Of a stretch of 64,000 nt of DNA, positions 1 through 12,318 are shown piece after piece. The stretch comes from Berberis thunbergii (lineage: Eukaryota > Streptophyta > Magnoliopsida > Ranunculales > Berberidaceae). The stretch covers positions 124,001-188,000 of the forward strand of contig QNQO01000818.1 of NCBI GenBank assembly GCA_003290165.1, given 5' to 3'. Every line of letters begins with the position of its first letter. Positions within the stretch are counted from its first letter, which is position 1. The translations under genes and the position numbers were made by a program. The notes below the pieces were generated by a model. The model saw nothing but the letters and a program-made list of their open reading frames with translations. It was not told the DNA's origin and made no database searches.

Positions 1-1398
1 ACACAAAAAAATTAGCAAAAATAAAATTACGTGAAGTTCTAACGGCACGAGACATACTTAAGTGTATTCATAACTTAACCCATTCTAGCATTTTATAAAG
101 TTTAGGTGTACTGAATGTGAGCAGTATAAAATGACAAATCCAAATTCGACCCATTGCGAACCTCCAAGAATATAAAACAGGTGAAAAAGAAAATAAAACG
201 TGGGAAGAACATAGTCTGAAAACACTAATCAAATGTAAGAACGGTCAAATTTTGTAAAAGCCACCTCACTAACACCACGGACCACTATCTCCAAGGTTGA
301 GTACAAAGTAGACACTCCATCTCCATCTCCATCTCCATCTCCCCCATCTCCATCTCAAAGTCATAGATCAAGATAGCTACATACATGGCGGAAAGTGAAG
401 TCATTGCAGTCTTCAACTTCTTCTTCTTCGTCTCCATCACCTCCATTTTCATCGTAGCTATCCATGTGTGGATGACAGTTCATCCGCACATATATATACT
501 TTACGAGCTGGGCCACATGGCGAAACACAGTTGAATATATGGATGCTTAAAACTGTAAATTTCATTGCTTCTGTCCAGGAAACCTAACTACATCTTGATT
601 TGTATACCAACTTTATAAAAATAAAATACCACCTGAGATGTAACTGGACCACCAAATGAAAACGCAAGCTAGCTAGCTAGTTAGTTAGCCTCCTTCGCCA
701 TCAGTAATCTTTCTAGAGTTTCGGATTATATCTGTATCGTATCTCCTCCACCAATTTTTTTTTTTTTCCAAGTGTATCATTTTCTTGTCGATACAGATTA
801 CTACTATAGTCTAATCCCTATCCAAACAATTAAGGTTGGGATAAGAAATGGGTGCATTTTTCCAATTATTGCGGCAGCCATGGGGTGGGTTGGAGTTGGA
901 CTGAAGCATTTTTTGTTGTCATGTTATGTTTGATTTGATTTAATTTGTCAGCATTAAAAACTCACCAATCTGTTAAATTGTTAGCTTCTAAAAAGAAAAA
1001 AATAGTCGGTTTGATGTGATTTGTCAGTCTCGAAACTCACCAACTACTTCTAAAAGTTTATGTTAAAAAGAGAGCACTACTACAATGTTTGGTTTGGTGT
1101 GTGGTGATTATCAGACATCGTCTATTTGTCTCGAGATATATATTATTGGTAGCTACCGACATACCATTAATACACTTAAGAATTTCTCGTTAAAAGATCT
1201 GAATCTAAGAAACGAGTGGAGTGGACTTATAATCTCAATACCTTTAGAGTAGAGTAGGTCATGAACGATTCAATTTTGTTAATTCAATTTTAATTCAATT
1301 TCACCTTATAATTGGGATTAATTGGTTAGATGTACAGAGCAACATTTGGGTAACACACAGCAAACCTATTATTGTCTTTAAATAGATTACAAGAATAA
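1..1398. other. Intergenic DNA, no gene seen
   Basis: AT-rich sequence without a convincing coding exon on either strand. The only structured part is a short hexanucleotide tract, tccatc/ccatct units at about 317-355, followed by a run of CT-rich codon-like repeats near 415-440 that look like low complexity rather than coding sequence. It lies beyond the 3' end of the MYB gene and could hold the end of an unseen neighbour. Confidence 0.6.
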
Positions 1399-1618
1399 TT
1401 GAGAACAAGAGAGATTTTGAATGTCGAGGGAAAGGGCGAGGAAACGAGCGAGGGAAATGACGTGGTGAGGTGAAAGCCGTTCATTTTTTTCGAGATGTGT
1501 GTAAAAAAGTTAACTCACGTATCTCAAGAAAAATGAACGGCTTTCACCTCACCACGTCATTTCCCTCGCTCGTTTCCTCGCCCTTTCCCTCGACATTTAG
1601 AATTTCTCTTGAGAACAA
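1399..1618. mobile_element. Mutator-type foldback MITE with 10-bp target duplication
   Basis: A 200-bp element (1409-1608) is almost one complete palindrome. The left arm (about 1409-1500) and right arm (about 1518-1608) pair along nearly their whole length, with an unbroken perfect stretch from the tgtcgaggg block through the gccgttcat block, and a loop of only about 16 nt. It is flanked by the direct repeat ttgagaacaa at 1399-1408 and 1609-1618. A 9-10 bp target duplication together with ends that begin GAGA is the known signature of Mutator-like elements. It has no coding capacity, so it is a non-autonomous MITE. A transcript through it would form a long hairpin. The match to a MULE family is inferred from TSD length and end bases only. 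Confidence 0.8.
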
Positions 1619-2022
1619 ATCATCTGCAAAAGCTCAAAATTATAAAACTATAAAACAATTGCATGCGCATATCATTCGATACAGAAGTCTCTCTCACGTG
1701 ACCTCACATATCACATTTACAACTAGATAAGATCAAGCTCTAAAGACATCATTAGTATCAACTAATTATGAAAACTAATTAAAAATATCAAAGTAGTGTG
1801 TAATACATAGTGATTAACCTATAAAAGCGTATCTCATGGTGGAGCCAATTATTCACTAATTCGTGTATTGGTACGGCCGTACACTATGTACTTGTATTGA
1901 GCACGGTTATCGTGTCATGCTTTCGATATACCACCCTAATAGTTGAGTTGTGTTTTTCCAGCACTCACACCAGTGTCATCTGTTATTGCACTGTAAACAG
2001 ATCAAATTCTCATTATAAAAGT

Positions 2023-2085
<63 letters not shown>

Positions 2086-2298
2086 ATTTTATAGCAAATC
2101 ATGTCGGAATAGCAACAATTGATTTTAGAGGTACGGTTCATAATTTGTCCACCAACTAATGCTTAGTTGGTTTGACATTTATGAGTTTAGTGAGCTTTTA
2201 CCGGAATACCGTCGTATTTCGTCATTGATTAGCATACCAGTGTGATTAAGTTTAGATGTTTAGGTGGATCGAAAACAAGTCTTCATATGAAGTGGAAG

Positions 2299-2339
<41 letters not shown>

Positions 2340-2725
2340 CACGTGAAAAGACACAGTTAACCTTCCGACAAATATTGGTTACGCTAGAGGTGCGTAGCCT
2401 TTGAGATTGCAATATATATAGCTTTTCGAACATCAAATAAATGAAAGAAAAATTCATTGACAATTAAAAAAAAAGAATTAACATTTTTTTCACCTTAATC
2501 TCTGAGTACAAAGTCCATTTTCCAAGCCACAAACAAACCAGAAAAATAAAATAAAATTATATATATATAAAAACCCCAAACTTAGTAAATAAGCCCAAAA
2601 ATACAAGAATGAAATTACAATTGAAGAATTTCCATATTTGTTTCTTCACATATTCTCATTGTATCCTATTAACAATTTTTTTGTTCTCTCTATTTTTCTC
2701 ATGATCATCATCACTTGTGTCTTAA
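1619..2725. other. Intergenic DNA 3' of the MYB gene with two long (AT)n tracts
   Basis: Contains uninterrupted TA dinucleotide tracts at about 2026-2083 and 2301-2336. Short open frames through them encode only Tyr-Ile repeats and are not genes. The part near 2480-2725 lies directly after the MYB stop codon on the minus strand and probably includes its 3' untranslated region. No other feature is visible. Confidence 0.6.
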
Positions 2726-4127
2726 TTAAATCCGATTGTTGTTGAATTGTTGCTGTAAGACCCACAAGTCCTCAACATTCCATGAGTTCTCCAACACATC
2801 TTCACCACCCAACCACATGTTTTGCTGATCAAAACCACCCTGATGAAACTCCAATCCTTGATCATAGTGACCAGAAGAAAATGTTTGGCATTCAGGATAC
2901 GTCCCATAGGCGTTTTGGGTACTCGGAAAGTTGCTGTTAATGGGATAGTAATCAGTGTTGTTAACTGGTGAAGAAGCAGCTGTGCTAGAGTTCTCTGGGG
3001 TGAAACTTGGATTCATGATCTGTGCACCATTGAAGTCCGTGGAGATGTCAGCCGGAAGGACTAGCTGATTCATGTCTCTGTTGTGGTGGTGGTCGTCGTG
3101 GTTGTTGTAGTGGTGGTCAGTAGTACTGGTGGTGCTCGTGCTAGAAGTTCTAGTTGCTGCTTGAATCCGCTCAACCAACCTAGGCATCCATAGATATTTC
3201 ATGGTGTCTTTGAATTGTTTGCTATTAACATCGCATTGAAGTTGTTTTGCTTGCTTTTGAACTCGTGTTCTCCAATAGTTCTTTATCTCATTATCTGTTC
3301 TTCCTGGCAAGTGTTGAGCAATCTTCGACCACCTTTAATTACATTTATATGTTAGAGACAAAAATAAAAAACCATCAAAGAAAACAAGCAAATTAAGAAT
3401 GCTACAAGTTAATTATTTGAGAGTTACCTATTGCCCCAGCGAGAATGAAGTTCCAGAATGATGAGCTGTTCTTCAAGTGTAATATTTCCTCGACGAACAT
3501 CTGGACGTAAGTAGTTCAACCATCTTAATCTGCAGCTTTTCCCCGTTCGTTTCAGACCTGTATTCAAAGTATGTCATCAGATATCAACAGCGTTTGAACA
3601 AATTATGCCACATACTTGTAAACTTGTAGTTACAATAAGGAAAAAAAAAACATGAGAGTTTTCCTCAATGAGTTATTTTTTGGTTATTTCAATAAATATA
3701 GATGATATGATAAATCTCAAATCTTTTCGATATTTTCACCTCAACATATATAGATCGCGATAATTTTTTAAACTCTGGTTACAAACTTAGAACAAGAACA
3801 AGATTAGATTAGATTTTCATCCTTAATGTATAATGGCCTAATGGGTGTCAAAGTATTTCGATCTCTAACTAGTTTGATAAAAATTTGTAGTAAAGGGTGT
3901 GTATGAAGAAAGGAATTACCGGCGCAACGAGCAAGTGAGTTCCATCTCCCTTCACCATGATTGGCAATGTAATTGACCAAAGCAAGATCTTCTTCAACAG
4001 TCCAAGGACCTCTTCTCAAGTCCTCCTCCTGCATCATCATCATCTCTTCTTGATCACTTTGAGTTGATGCAGAGTTGGTGTTAGAGATACACGAAGAACT
4101 ACTTGTGTAACCTCCATTAACATCCAT
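2726..4127 (-). CDS. R2R3-MYB transcription factor, subgroup 20 (MYB2/62/78/108/112/116 type)
   Basis: A nuclear DNA-binding transcription factor. Exons on the minus strand are 4127-3920, 3557-3428 and 3332-2726, with GT-AG introns of 362 and 95 bp. The middle exon is exactly 130 bp, the usual length in R2R3-MYB genes. The product is 314 aa. An acidic Ser/Met-rich leader (1-37) precedes R2 (about 38-90, helix tryptophans in [12 protein letters not shown] and GRWNSLA) and R3 (about 91-143, ending [11 protein letters not shown]). Directly after R3 is the motif [10 protein letters not shown], characteristic of subgroup 20, whose members act in stress, phosphate, gibberellin, senescence and wound responses. 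The C-terminal half is low complexity (Ser/Thr/His/Asn-rich) as expected for an activation region. A candidate TATA box lies about 100 bp upstream. Family assignment is secure; which paralogue it is cannot be fixed without a tree. Confidence 0.93.
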
Positions 4128-4222
4128 TTTTTTTTCTTCTTCAAATGGAATGAGTGATTGGAAGAGAAGAAAAAAAAATGAGAAAGATTGGCTTTGAAGA
4201 AAAATGGAGAGAAGTAAGTGTT

Positions 4223-4230
4223 TTTATATA
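4223..4230 (-). promoter_or_regulatory. Candidate TATA box of the MYB gene
   Basis: On the minus strand the sequence reads TATATAAA about 96-103 bp upstream of the MYB start codon, with a CT/GA-rich leader between the two. Position and sequence fit a plant TATA box; transcription start was not mapped. Confidence 0.5.
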
Positions 4231-4715
4231 CTCTGTTTTAGTCCTCTGTTTTGTTAATTGTTTATGTTTGACAATTTGACTTTTGCGACTTAATTGGGGA
4301 ATGACTTTTGCTTTTTATTTATTTATTATTATTTTTTACTTGATTATAAAGAAGTTCCGTGTAAAACTGTCGTATATCACACGTGTTCTTTTGCTTTGCT
4401 ACCTACTTTTGTTTTTGTAACCTTTAAAGAATCTCAGACATGTTTGAATTTTTTTTTTCTTTTCTTTTGTTGGAAATCATGAATTATTAACTTCATCCAG
4501 TCCAAAAAAGAAAAAAAAGTTTCAATTGTTTGTTTGGAACTTTCAATTCTTGGAATAAGAATATTTACAGAAAACAAAAAAGATATTAAGAATATTGAAG
4601 GCACGACGGTGGTGAAAATATAAGAGGGTTAAGGCACGATCCAACAACTAGAGTGACATGTTGAAAACAATTTCAAAGAGAAAAAAGAATGTGATAATTG
4701 TGCCCTATTTGAATG
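4231..4715. other. MYB proximal upstream region
   Basis: About 490 bp between the candidate TATA box and the hAT-like element. It is AT-rich and has no coding exon. It is the only single-copy promoter sequence left next to the MYB gene before the transposon begins, so any control elements close to the gene should be here. I cannot assign individual binding sites. Confidence 0.4.
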
Positions 4716-5670
4716 GTTTTGAGCATGGGCGGATCCACGGCTTGGATAAGGGGGTCAATTAGGTTTCGTAAAAAATTCATTCAAATACTTAAAATTTCAC
4801 TATTGTCCCTTTTTGAAAATTTATATTGCACTCTTGAAATTTCGTATTGCTCCCTTTTATAAAAAAAAATATCATAGATCCCAAATTACAAGAGAAACTG
4901 AGCATTTTGTGTCTGCGTTTTGCGATATTTTCTTCAGTTCTTCTTCATTCTCGTCTGAAACAGGTGAGTTTGTTTGATGTTCTTATTTCTCCATCTCCAA
5001 CTTGTTGATTTTATGCCCTGATCTTGCAATAAAAATTTCGATGAATTTCTGAAACCTAAATTCTTGAATTTAATATAGTTTTTCATGTCAACCGATTCAG
5101 AGATTCTCCATCTAATATTACAACTAACAAGAAAAGAATAAACAATGACAAACCTACATGTCCGATGAATGTTGTGTCAATCAAAAACACAATTGGATCA
5201 GCTGCTAAAGCCATTGCAGCAGGCAATACAATATGAAATATCTCCAAGCTAATCTCATCCTTCTTGAAACACAATCCCACAATAAGCCTTAATGATCTTT
5301 CTATAAAAGCGAAAAAAAAAAGAAAAAAAATGTTCTACATAAAATGTTACTAAGCAATCAATCTAATCACACTCAAAGACAAACACACCCCATACACATC
5401 ACATGTACACATTCCACACTACACACATAGTGACATACATAGCTTGTTTGCAAGGTACAGAAAATTTGGATTTTTTATGTTGTATATCTCCATCAGTTAA
5501 ACAAAACCCAAAAAAGAAGACAAACTTTGATGTCTTTACTAATTTATTGAAAACTTCTTATACAAATGACATCTTTAATGCTGTATACCGAGGAAATTTC
5601 TTGAAAATATTACATATTTTTTTGTCCCCCCTTTGTCTGCAATCCTGGATCCGCCCCTGGTTTTTTTGAG
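4716..5670. mobile_element. hAT-like (dTph1-type ends) element carrying a MATE gene fragment
   Basis: The element spans about 4724-5659. Its ends are inverted repeats: CATGGGCGGATCCA at 4724-4737 and CAGGGGCGGATCCA read from 5659 back to 5646. GGGGCGGA-type ends beginning CA are typical of small plant hAT elements such as petunia dTph1. The flanks are gttttgag on the left and gtttttttgag on the right, which fits an 8-bp target duplication whose right copy gained Ts by slippage. There is no transposase. The interior holds an exon-sized piece of a MATE transporter, so this resembles a Pack-type hAT. The family is inferred from the ends alone. Confidence 0.7.
5154..5290 (-). pseudogene. Captured MATE efflux-family exon fragment
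   Basis: Minus-strand reading gives a stretch containing FKKDEISLEIF, LPAAMALAADPI and LIDTTFIGHVG. This is the N-terminal first membrane segment region of plant MATE transporters of the FRD3/EDS5 (MATE citrate or salicylate-related) branch. The similarity stops at GHVG, immediately before a GT splice donor (5153-5152), and intron-like sequence follows. The piece was therefore captured as genomic DNA with its exon border, not as a processed cDNA. It is only about 45 codons of a protein normally near 500 aa, inside a transposon, and is very unlikely to work as a transporter. Confidence 0.75.
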
Positions 5671-8600
5671 AACACTTGGAAACCTCATATAAGATTTAAA
5701 CCATATTGAATTATTTCGACAAATATGATATATAAAATGTTATCCTTTTTTAGTTTTATACTTTTTTTTGTTAGCCTTTTTTTTTTTTTGAAAAATAAAA
5801 TTCATTTATCTTGTTATGCAGATTTGCAATGTTTGATTGTCTATTTACTGATAGAAAATCGATTATTCACAAGATTTTTTCCACTATTCATAAAAATCTA
5901 AGTCTGAGGGAGAAGCTTCGAAATCGGTTTCACGAAACTAATTTCAATTTTTATATGTATTTTATGTGCAACCAAATAGACCCATAGTGTTTTAGCTTTA
6001 TTTTTGCTCATTTTTATTTTTATTTCACTTTTTAATCATTTTAATTTTTTGGTACTAGTACCATCAACTCCTACAAGTGTTCTTTGGGACCCTTGCTTCA
6101 CATGACAAAAGAAGATAAAACCCAAAGTACAGTGTGTGTCAATATCATTCATAGATACATATTTCATTACCAAATATAGAATTATGTCATTTTCTTATTC
6201 TTTTCTTAATTTAGTGTGATTAAGCTAATTGACATTTGTTAATTAAAAAAAGTGCAATGATTTTATTTCCTCAAATAGTTTCTTTTTTGGCCTACCAAAT
6301 TTCTAAGATATTTTTCATTTTTTCTTCATATCTTCATGGAAGCCATGTGATTTAAGTGATCAATATTTTCTCAATACTCCAAATTTCCTTGTAAAAATCT
6401 TTTGGAGTTGGGCATGTATTAGACATATGCCTTAACATTAGTGTGTATGTCATGAATATGTAATTTAGCACATGTACCTTATCCTGTGTGACGATCGAGC
6501 CATATTTCACTAAGCGCAACTCAAATGTGCGATAACAAACATCGCGCTATATATCATAATTACATCACTTAACCAATCTTTACATCATAACACTTTTGTA
6601 TGCTCATCTAATGTAACACATTTTCTTTAATCTAATTAGGTATTGGAATGCATATCCACTTTGTTAAGGAATGTAAATATGCTAAGTAGGGTTTTTTTTT
6701 TTTGTTTAATCTCCTCATCACATGTTTTACATAAGTAAAGTATTTTCCACTCCTTTGAGTGCATGCACTTGTTCTATTGTTTAAGGTACACAAATGATGA
6801 TGAGGGGTCTTTAAACAAAAATAATATATAGATGGGGCTATTGCATATCTTATTGGGTTCACATATATACATGAACCTGCACATACAACATTATCTATTA
6901 TTTTAATCTACTAAAGGAAAGTTTAAATAACAATGAAGGATTTGTTTTCCGTCCCTAAATAAAAAAATTAATAATAGAGAGACGGTTTCAAAGCACTGAT
7001 TTGTGTTTGGGAGGGTGGTTCATATGTGATCGGATTAACTTTATTCTTCTCAAACTTCTACAAACCCATAGAAAGAAGGATATAGTGATCTGATCACGTG
7101 CAAACCATCCTTCTAGTCACTGAGACCAGACTCTGTAGAATCTTTGAAGAAGAAAAAAACATACTCATTCTTGTGTTGTGTTTTGTTGATTCATTACTCA
7201 TCATGAAATCCGGCTAAGTTTTCTTGTTTTAGTCTAAGTACATTATGAGGTTTTGAGCATATAGTAGCAATTTATTTTGCATCTTTTTTCATATGTAGAA
7301 AATTCCACATTCTAGTCACCATGTTCTTCCTTTTTATAGAAAGCTAAAACGAGGAATATTGTGAAGATTTTACAACTGTAAGCTTTTTGAACGATTGATT
7401 TTCTAGAAAACGAAGTTTTTTTTTTATGTTGTAGAATCTAATTTTTAGGTTAAAAGAAACACCTAAAGTATCATGGCGGAACTAAAATGTTACAGAATAC
7501 GCTTGTATAGGAAAGACAACAATGCACCTCATTAGTTTTTCATGTGAAATATAAATACCTCTGAAAATACCGGAAATACACGGTTTGGTTCAGCCCAAAA
7601 ATACCGTATTAGTCTTAAAAGTGAGGCTAGGATACCAGGTTCTGCAACGCCAATAGAATGAATATATGGATGTCTCCGTCAATCAATTGATTGGCTGATC
7701 TTATATCCATTTCCAGAGCACCCTAGAAATTAAACTACATTTGTTAAAAATTCTATACAGTTTTGATTCTATGTTTGAAAATTGGATTAAGAAATACTAA
7801 TGAAGCCATTAAACTAGACCTTAAGAGGACTATATGTATTAACAATGACTTGAAAATAGAAAATGGTGGGACTTATTTCTAGAAGTCGAATCATCACGAC
7901 TCCCTAAAGGAAACTGGAAGGAAAAAAGCTAAACACAGTAAATAATGAAGCAAGGAAAGCATATATCTTTGAAAACTCATGGTTATTGGTCCAGTCTCTC
8001 CACTCACTGAGATCCATTTTACTAAGGCATTCTCAGTTCTCAGTGGTTGCCCAACCCAGTTCATTCAATTTCTATATAGTTTCTCATGGAGAAAACTTTC
8101 ACTCTCCTTATGAGCATCATTTGTGGCCGTGTTTATTGAAACTAAAAGTCCATTTCACCTATATCGTATATTTCATTTTGATATATGTTAGATATGCCAT
8201 CTCTATCAACTTAAGTTTTTAGAGAAATTGGCAAATTTACATTGTATTAAAGTTTTGGTCAAAGGTTCAATTCTCATCCAATACAATTGAGACAGCCATC
8301 CCTGAGACAAAATATTAAGACTAGAAATCCACTCCACCCTTACCATACACAATCTCAATGTCCATTCATCAAATGCCTATTTTTGTTCGGAAGTTCGACT
8401 TCTAACTAAACACTTTCTTGATGTTCATTGGTTTCAAGAGTTTTGCTTATACTTTGAAGGACATATAGACAATTTAATCGAGTGCAAGACGAAGAGAGAA
8501 ATAAAGAAAAAACGAAGAGCTTGAGAGTTGCACCCAAACCTAGGTTTTTTAAACAAATTAGATCACGTCTACATAATACATTTTGAGGGGGTTGGCTGAT

Positions 8601-10160
8601 CGGATTTTGGACTATTTTATAATGTCAAATATCAAAATTTTATTTATTTCAAATTTGATAAAATCGAGATGACAAATCTGATCCATTGCCAGACCTACAT
8701 TATGTCGTCTTCTTACAGACAACAAATATGAACTTCCTTCAAGTATATAATTTGGAGAATAAATGTACATGAAAATGCATGGAAACCAAGTTTTTGTAAC
8801 CAGACAGACGTGGCGTGATCTTAAAATAATGATGAAATCTCCAAAGTGTTTATATGCATCTCAAGATTATAAAAAAAAAAACTCTTCTGATAATGCCACA
8901 TCATCCTGATTACAAAACTTGGTCTAGCCTCAATGTATGATGGCATTGATCCATGAAAAAGACATTAAAAAAAACTTGGTCTAGCCTCAATGTATGCCTT
9001 TGCTAGTGGTTTTTATTGTCAAAAAGGATGCCCGGATTTTATGGGTGGCATTTCTATTTTTCTACTAGTATTAGATTTCCATCGACTATGTGGTGTGTAA
9101 ACAGTGATATAAAATGTATCCATCATTCAAAGAACCAGTTCAAAGAATGTGCTTTGGTAAGCTTTCCTTTCCATGTCACACACATTAGAGACTTCATTAT
9201 TACACCCTGTTTATATACTTATTTAATCAATCTAGCTAAACATGTAGTTGTAATATAGAATATGTTGTTGTCATGGTTCTTCTCCTCCTTCTTCTTCCAC
9301 TTACTACTTCTCTGAAACGTCTTTGACTACCCAAACTTGGTCTTTTCTCTAGCTCACATTTCTTTCTTTCTTTCTTTGACAGTGATCTTCATAGATGTGT
9401 CTTATCTTGAAGCATATATATATATATATATATCCCACTTTATTAGATTAACCACCACTAATATAATTGGTTCTAGAACATAAGTAGTATACTAGTTAAG
9501 CAGAGATTTGATTCAAAGAAGTGGACTAGTCATATTAAGAGGTTGATTTAATTAGCTAGCTAGTTATATACTCAAATGATAGGATTATTAGGTGACTTAA
9601 ACTTTGACTTAGGTTTTGTTAGACTGATTGATGGCTACAAGTTTTGAAATATGGCTACAAAAACTTGATTATTTTTTAATCACAACTCTTCGTTATTAAT
9701 TGAATGTTGTTTAAAAATATTCTTAAAAAATAACATATTGAGATTTTTCTGACTCGTTTGAACCCTAATTAACACATTCGGATTCAACTAAACTAAGCTA
9801 CTAAAGCAATCTGTCTAATCTCATAAACGCATGGCTTACAATTCTCTAATTAAATATTACTAAGTCACACCACAACCTACCAACAAGAAAAGAAAGAAAA
9901 CTAAAGGAGTATGTACTAATGTCCCCATTTCTTCCTCTAAAAACTCCTTTACACTTAGCTATGTTGGTCTCTAAACTCTAGTCATAATTGATTAACAATT
10001 ACTCTAAACAAAGTATGTTGTAACACCACTAGGCAAGAGTCATGATAAGAACCCTAGTTTTTGTGATATATGGACCCTAGTTTTGGACTTCTCAACTCAC
10101 CATCATTTTTATTCCACATTTGTTGCAATCAGGGTTCACATTAGTTAGATACCTAAACAG
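5671..10160. other. Long intergenic stretch, no gene seen
   Basis: About 4.5 kb of AT-rich DNA. I read both strands and found only short non-conserved open frames. Small visible features are an (AT)n tract at about 9416-9432, a TTTC run near 9360-9377, and a direct repeat of about 23 bp (acttggtctagcctcaatgt plus atg) at about 8918 and 8978, flanking a short insertion-like segment. No transposon ends, tRNA or recognisable exons were found. An RNA gene without an open frame would not be visible to this reading. Confidence 0.5.
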
Positions 10161-10164
10161 GTTT

Positions 10165-10560
10165 TTGGATGGAGATTGGTTGTCATTGTGCTGTGCTTTA
10201 CATGATGTGTTATATGGCGCATCGACAAGTAGTCAAGCGCCTATTTGGCGCCTTGACACATGGTGAAAGATTAGGGCGCGATGTGGATAGTTCAAGTCGT
10301 GTAAAAGGGCCCGAACCTGATCCTATCCCCGGTTTTAGACCTTTCAATTCTACTATATTGAAACAGTTACAGGCTCTTGATCATCTTGACCTTGTATCAA
10401 ATTACAGGCATTTTTTCAGATAACTAAAGAGATGCTTAGATGTAGATTGTTTGTCATTGTGCTTATTATTTATATAATGTCGTCTTTGGTGTATTGACAC
10501 GTTATTGATCTCTCCTTAGTGTCTTGACACAGTAGAAATATTAGAGATTGATAGGGATAG
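10165..10560. repeat. Degenerate tandem repeat, unit about 270 bp
   Basis: Two diverged units begin at about 10168 and 10437. Each starts with a gatgnagattg..ttgtcattgtgct block and contains a (t)gtcttgacac or ccttgacacatgg block followed by aga(a)ttag. The first unit holds an open frame, 10169-10423, with the segment GERLGRDVDSSSRVKGPEPD. A related frame with indels occurs at 26453-26641 in the second large copy. The retained residues hint at a fragment of a host gene, but I do not recognise the protein and it lacks a splice context I can trust. Confidence 0.45.
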
Positions 10561-11689
10561 TCCATTTGGTGATGGAGATAATCAGTAGATAGGGTTTATA
10601 TGGTCCTTGGTTTTCTTAGGGTTAGGAGGGATATGTGTCAAAAGTCTTTGAAGAAAATTGTAGGAATGAGAATCTTAACAGTGCTGGGAGGAGATCTTTT
10701 GGTTGCCGTCCATAGTTAAGCTTTGATCATGATCAAAATTGACCATTTGTAGCAATCATAGGTTGCAAACTTCAAGTGATCTATTGACCATTTCTAGAGA
10801 GTGTTATAGCACTTTGTTAGAGAATATAGGATTATTGCATGCATGCACTAAGGTGGTGTGTTAGAAAGGCGACCAAGTGAAGATTGTGCCAGGAGGCGGA
10901 AATCGCCTCCCACATGATTAAACAGTGGTCTAAATACAGATTCTTATGTGTAAACTTGCACTATATGATAAATGTAAAACAGTGATCAATGGTGATGATA
11001 ACGACCATGATGAAATATGTAATCTAATTATCATAGTGGAGTTTAATTTCCATGACATGCGAATGAGGTTTAGGATGACTGTATGCAACTACAAATCTAC
11101 AACTAACGGGAAAAAAAGAAAGTCATTGGACGTAGTAAATACACAGGATCAATAGTCGTTGATGATTAGAAATGAGAATAGGATGTGGAAATGAAAGAAT
11201 TGATTGATAAGGCTAGATTCATGGCATCAATCTAGTCTAATTTTATATGGTGATTAATGTCGACTGGTTATAATCACTTTTTTAAAAAGAAAAAAAATAA
11301 CTCTGTAGCTTTCATCAATGCTAGAATTTTAGCTTCATTTCCAAGTATTTCCGCTTCTTCCTTGGACACTTTTACACCTCCAATTCTCTTTTCTGGCCGG
11401 CCTCTGTTAGTCTTTTTAGACATGTAAAATGTAGCTTAAATTAGCATGTTTTACTTTTACTAAGCAATCAGTGAGGTATTAACTGAGGCGCGTCAATTTG
11501 GGTTGAAAATTATTTCCAATCCGTCATTTTGACCTAGCCTTGCTCTTTGCCATTGAGAATTTTCAAAAGGGTCCCCTTATCCTGGGCAAGGATTGTGATT
11601 TCTGTTTTTTCGAGGTAATTTCAGTAAGTTGATTTTAAGAAATATTTTGTTTTTATTTTAAACGAGTTTCAGCCCAGCCCAATTACAAT

Positions 11690-11720
11690 AATTTTGGATC
11701 CATATAGATCTGTGGGCCCG
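11690..11720 (+). promoter_or_regulatory. TGGGCC (site II-like) promoter motif, copy A
   Basis: GTGGGCCCGGG about 105 bp upstream of the PPD2-type start codon, with AGCCCAAT (a second TGGGCY-type site on the minus strand) about 40 bp further up. Such site II motifs bind TCP factors in many plant housekeeping and organelle-protein promoters. The same arrangement is kept in copy B. Here the gene downstream is broken, so the promoter may still drive a non-functional transcript. Confidence 0.4.
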
Positions 11721-11816
11721 GGTGCTACCCAATCACATTGAAATCGAACGCCATCCCAATATTGATCCTGATAATGGCATTTTCGTAAATACCTCACTCA
11801 CACTCTCTTGGCTGCC

Positions 11817-12318
11817 ATGGCTGTGGTTCTCCAATCCTTGTCATCATCTCCACTTTCTCACAATTCTCGAACCACCTCGTCGAGCTGTTCGACAAAGTTT
11901 ATCTCATCCGGAACCGGAATAACTTCAAGACCCAGGCTCACATTAGCACCATGCATCAACTCCAGCAGCAGCATCGTAGTCTGCTATGTATTGACGAAGA
12001 ACTTTGGTGTTTATACAGACCTAACATGATCAAAGACATTCAGTAGATCCCATGTTTTTTTTTTGTGTAATTGTATTCTATATTGCTTTTGTGCAGGTAA
12101 ATATCAAGTCATATGCAAGTAACAATGAGTTAGCTGTGATGCCACAAGATCGAGTAGTAAGACTAGAATGGGATCGGCGTTACTTATCTGTCCTAGGAGT
12201 TGAAAATAAACAGTTGTATGAGTTGAGATTGCAAACACCTGAAAATGTCTTTTTAGAAGAGGAAAGTGATCTACGCCGAGTAACGGATTCTTTTAGAGTA
12301 TTCAAGGTGACAGCTTGA
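11817..12318 (+). pseudogene. PPD2 pseudogene (exon 2 deleted)
   Basis: Exon 1 from the ATG at 11817 matches the intact gene for about 56 codons, including the Ser/Thr-rich chloroplast transit region. It then jumps at the pentamer ctgct (11981-11985) straight into intron 2, and the frame ends near 12029. Exon 3 (12097-12318) survives complete with its AG acceptor and stop, and differs from the intact copy by about two residues. Compared with copy B, 1,481 bp are missing, from the exon 1 end through the whole of exon 2. The lost part contains the Tat-like lumen signal and the first half of the PsbP domain, so no working protein is possible. A transcript from the retained promoter would encode at most about 70 aa. 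Confidence 0.88.

Noticed and set aside
1897..2463. Open frames of repeated Tyr-Ile
   Set aside because: They are translations of (AT)n microsatellites.
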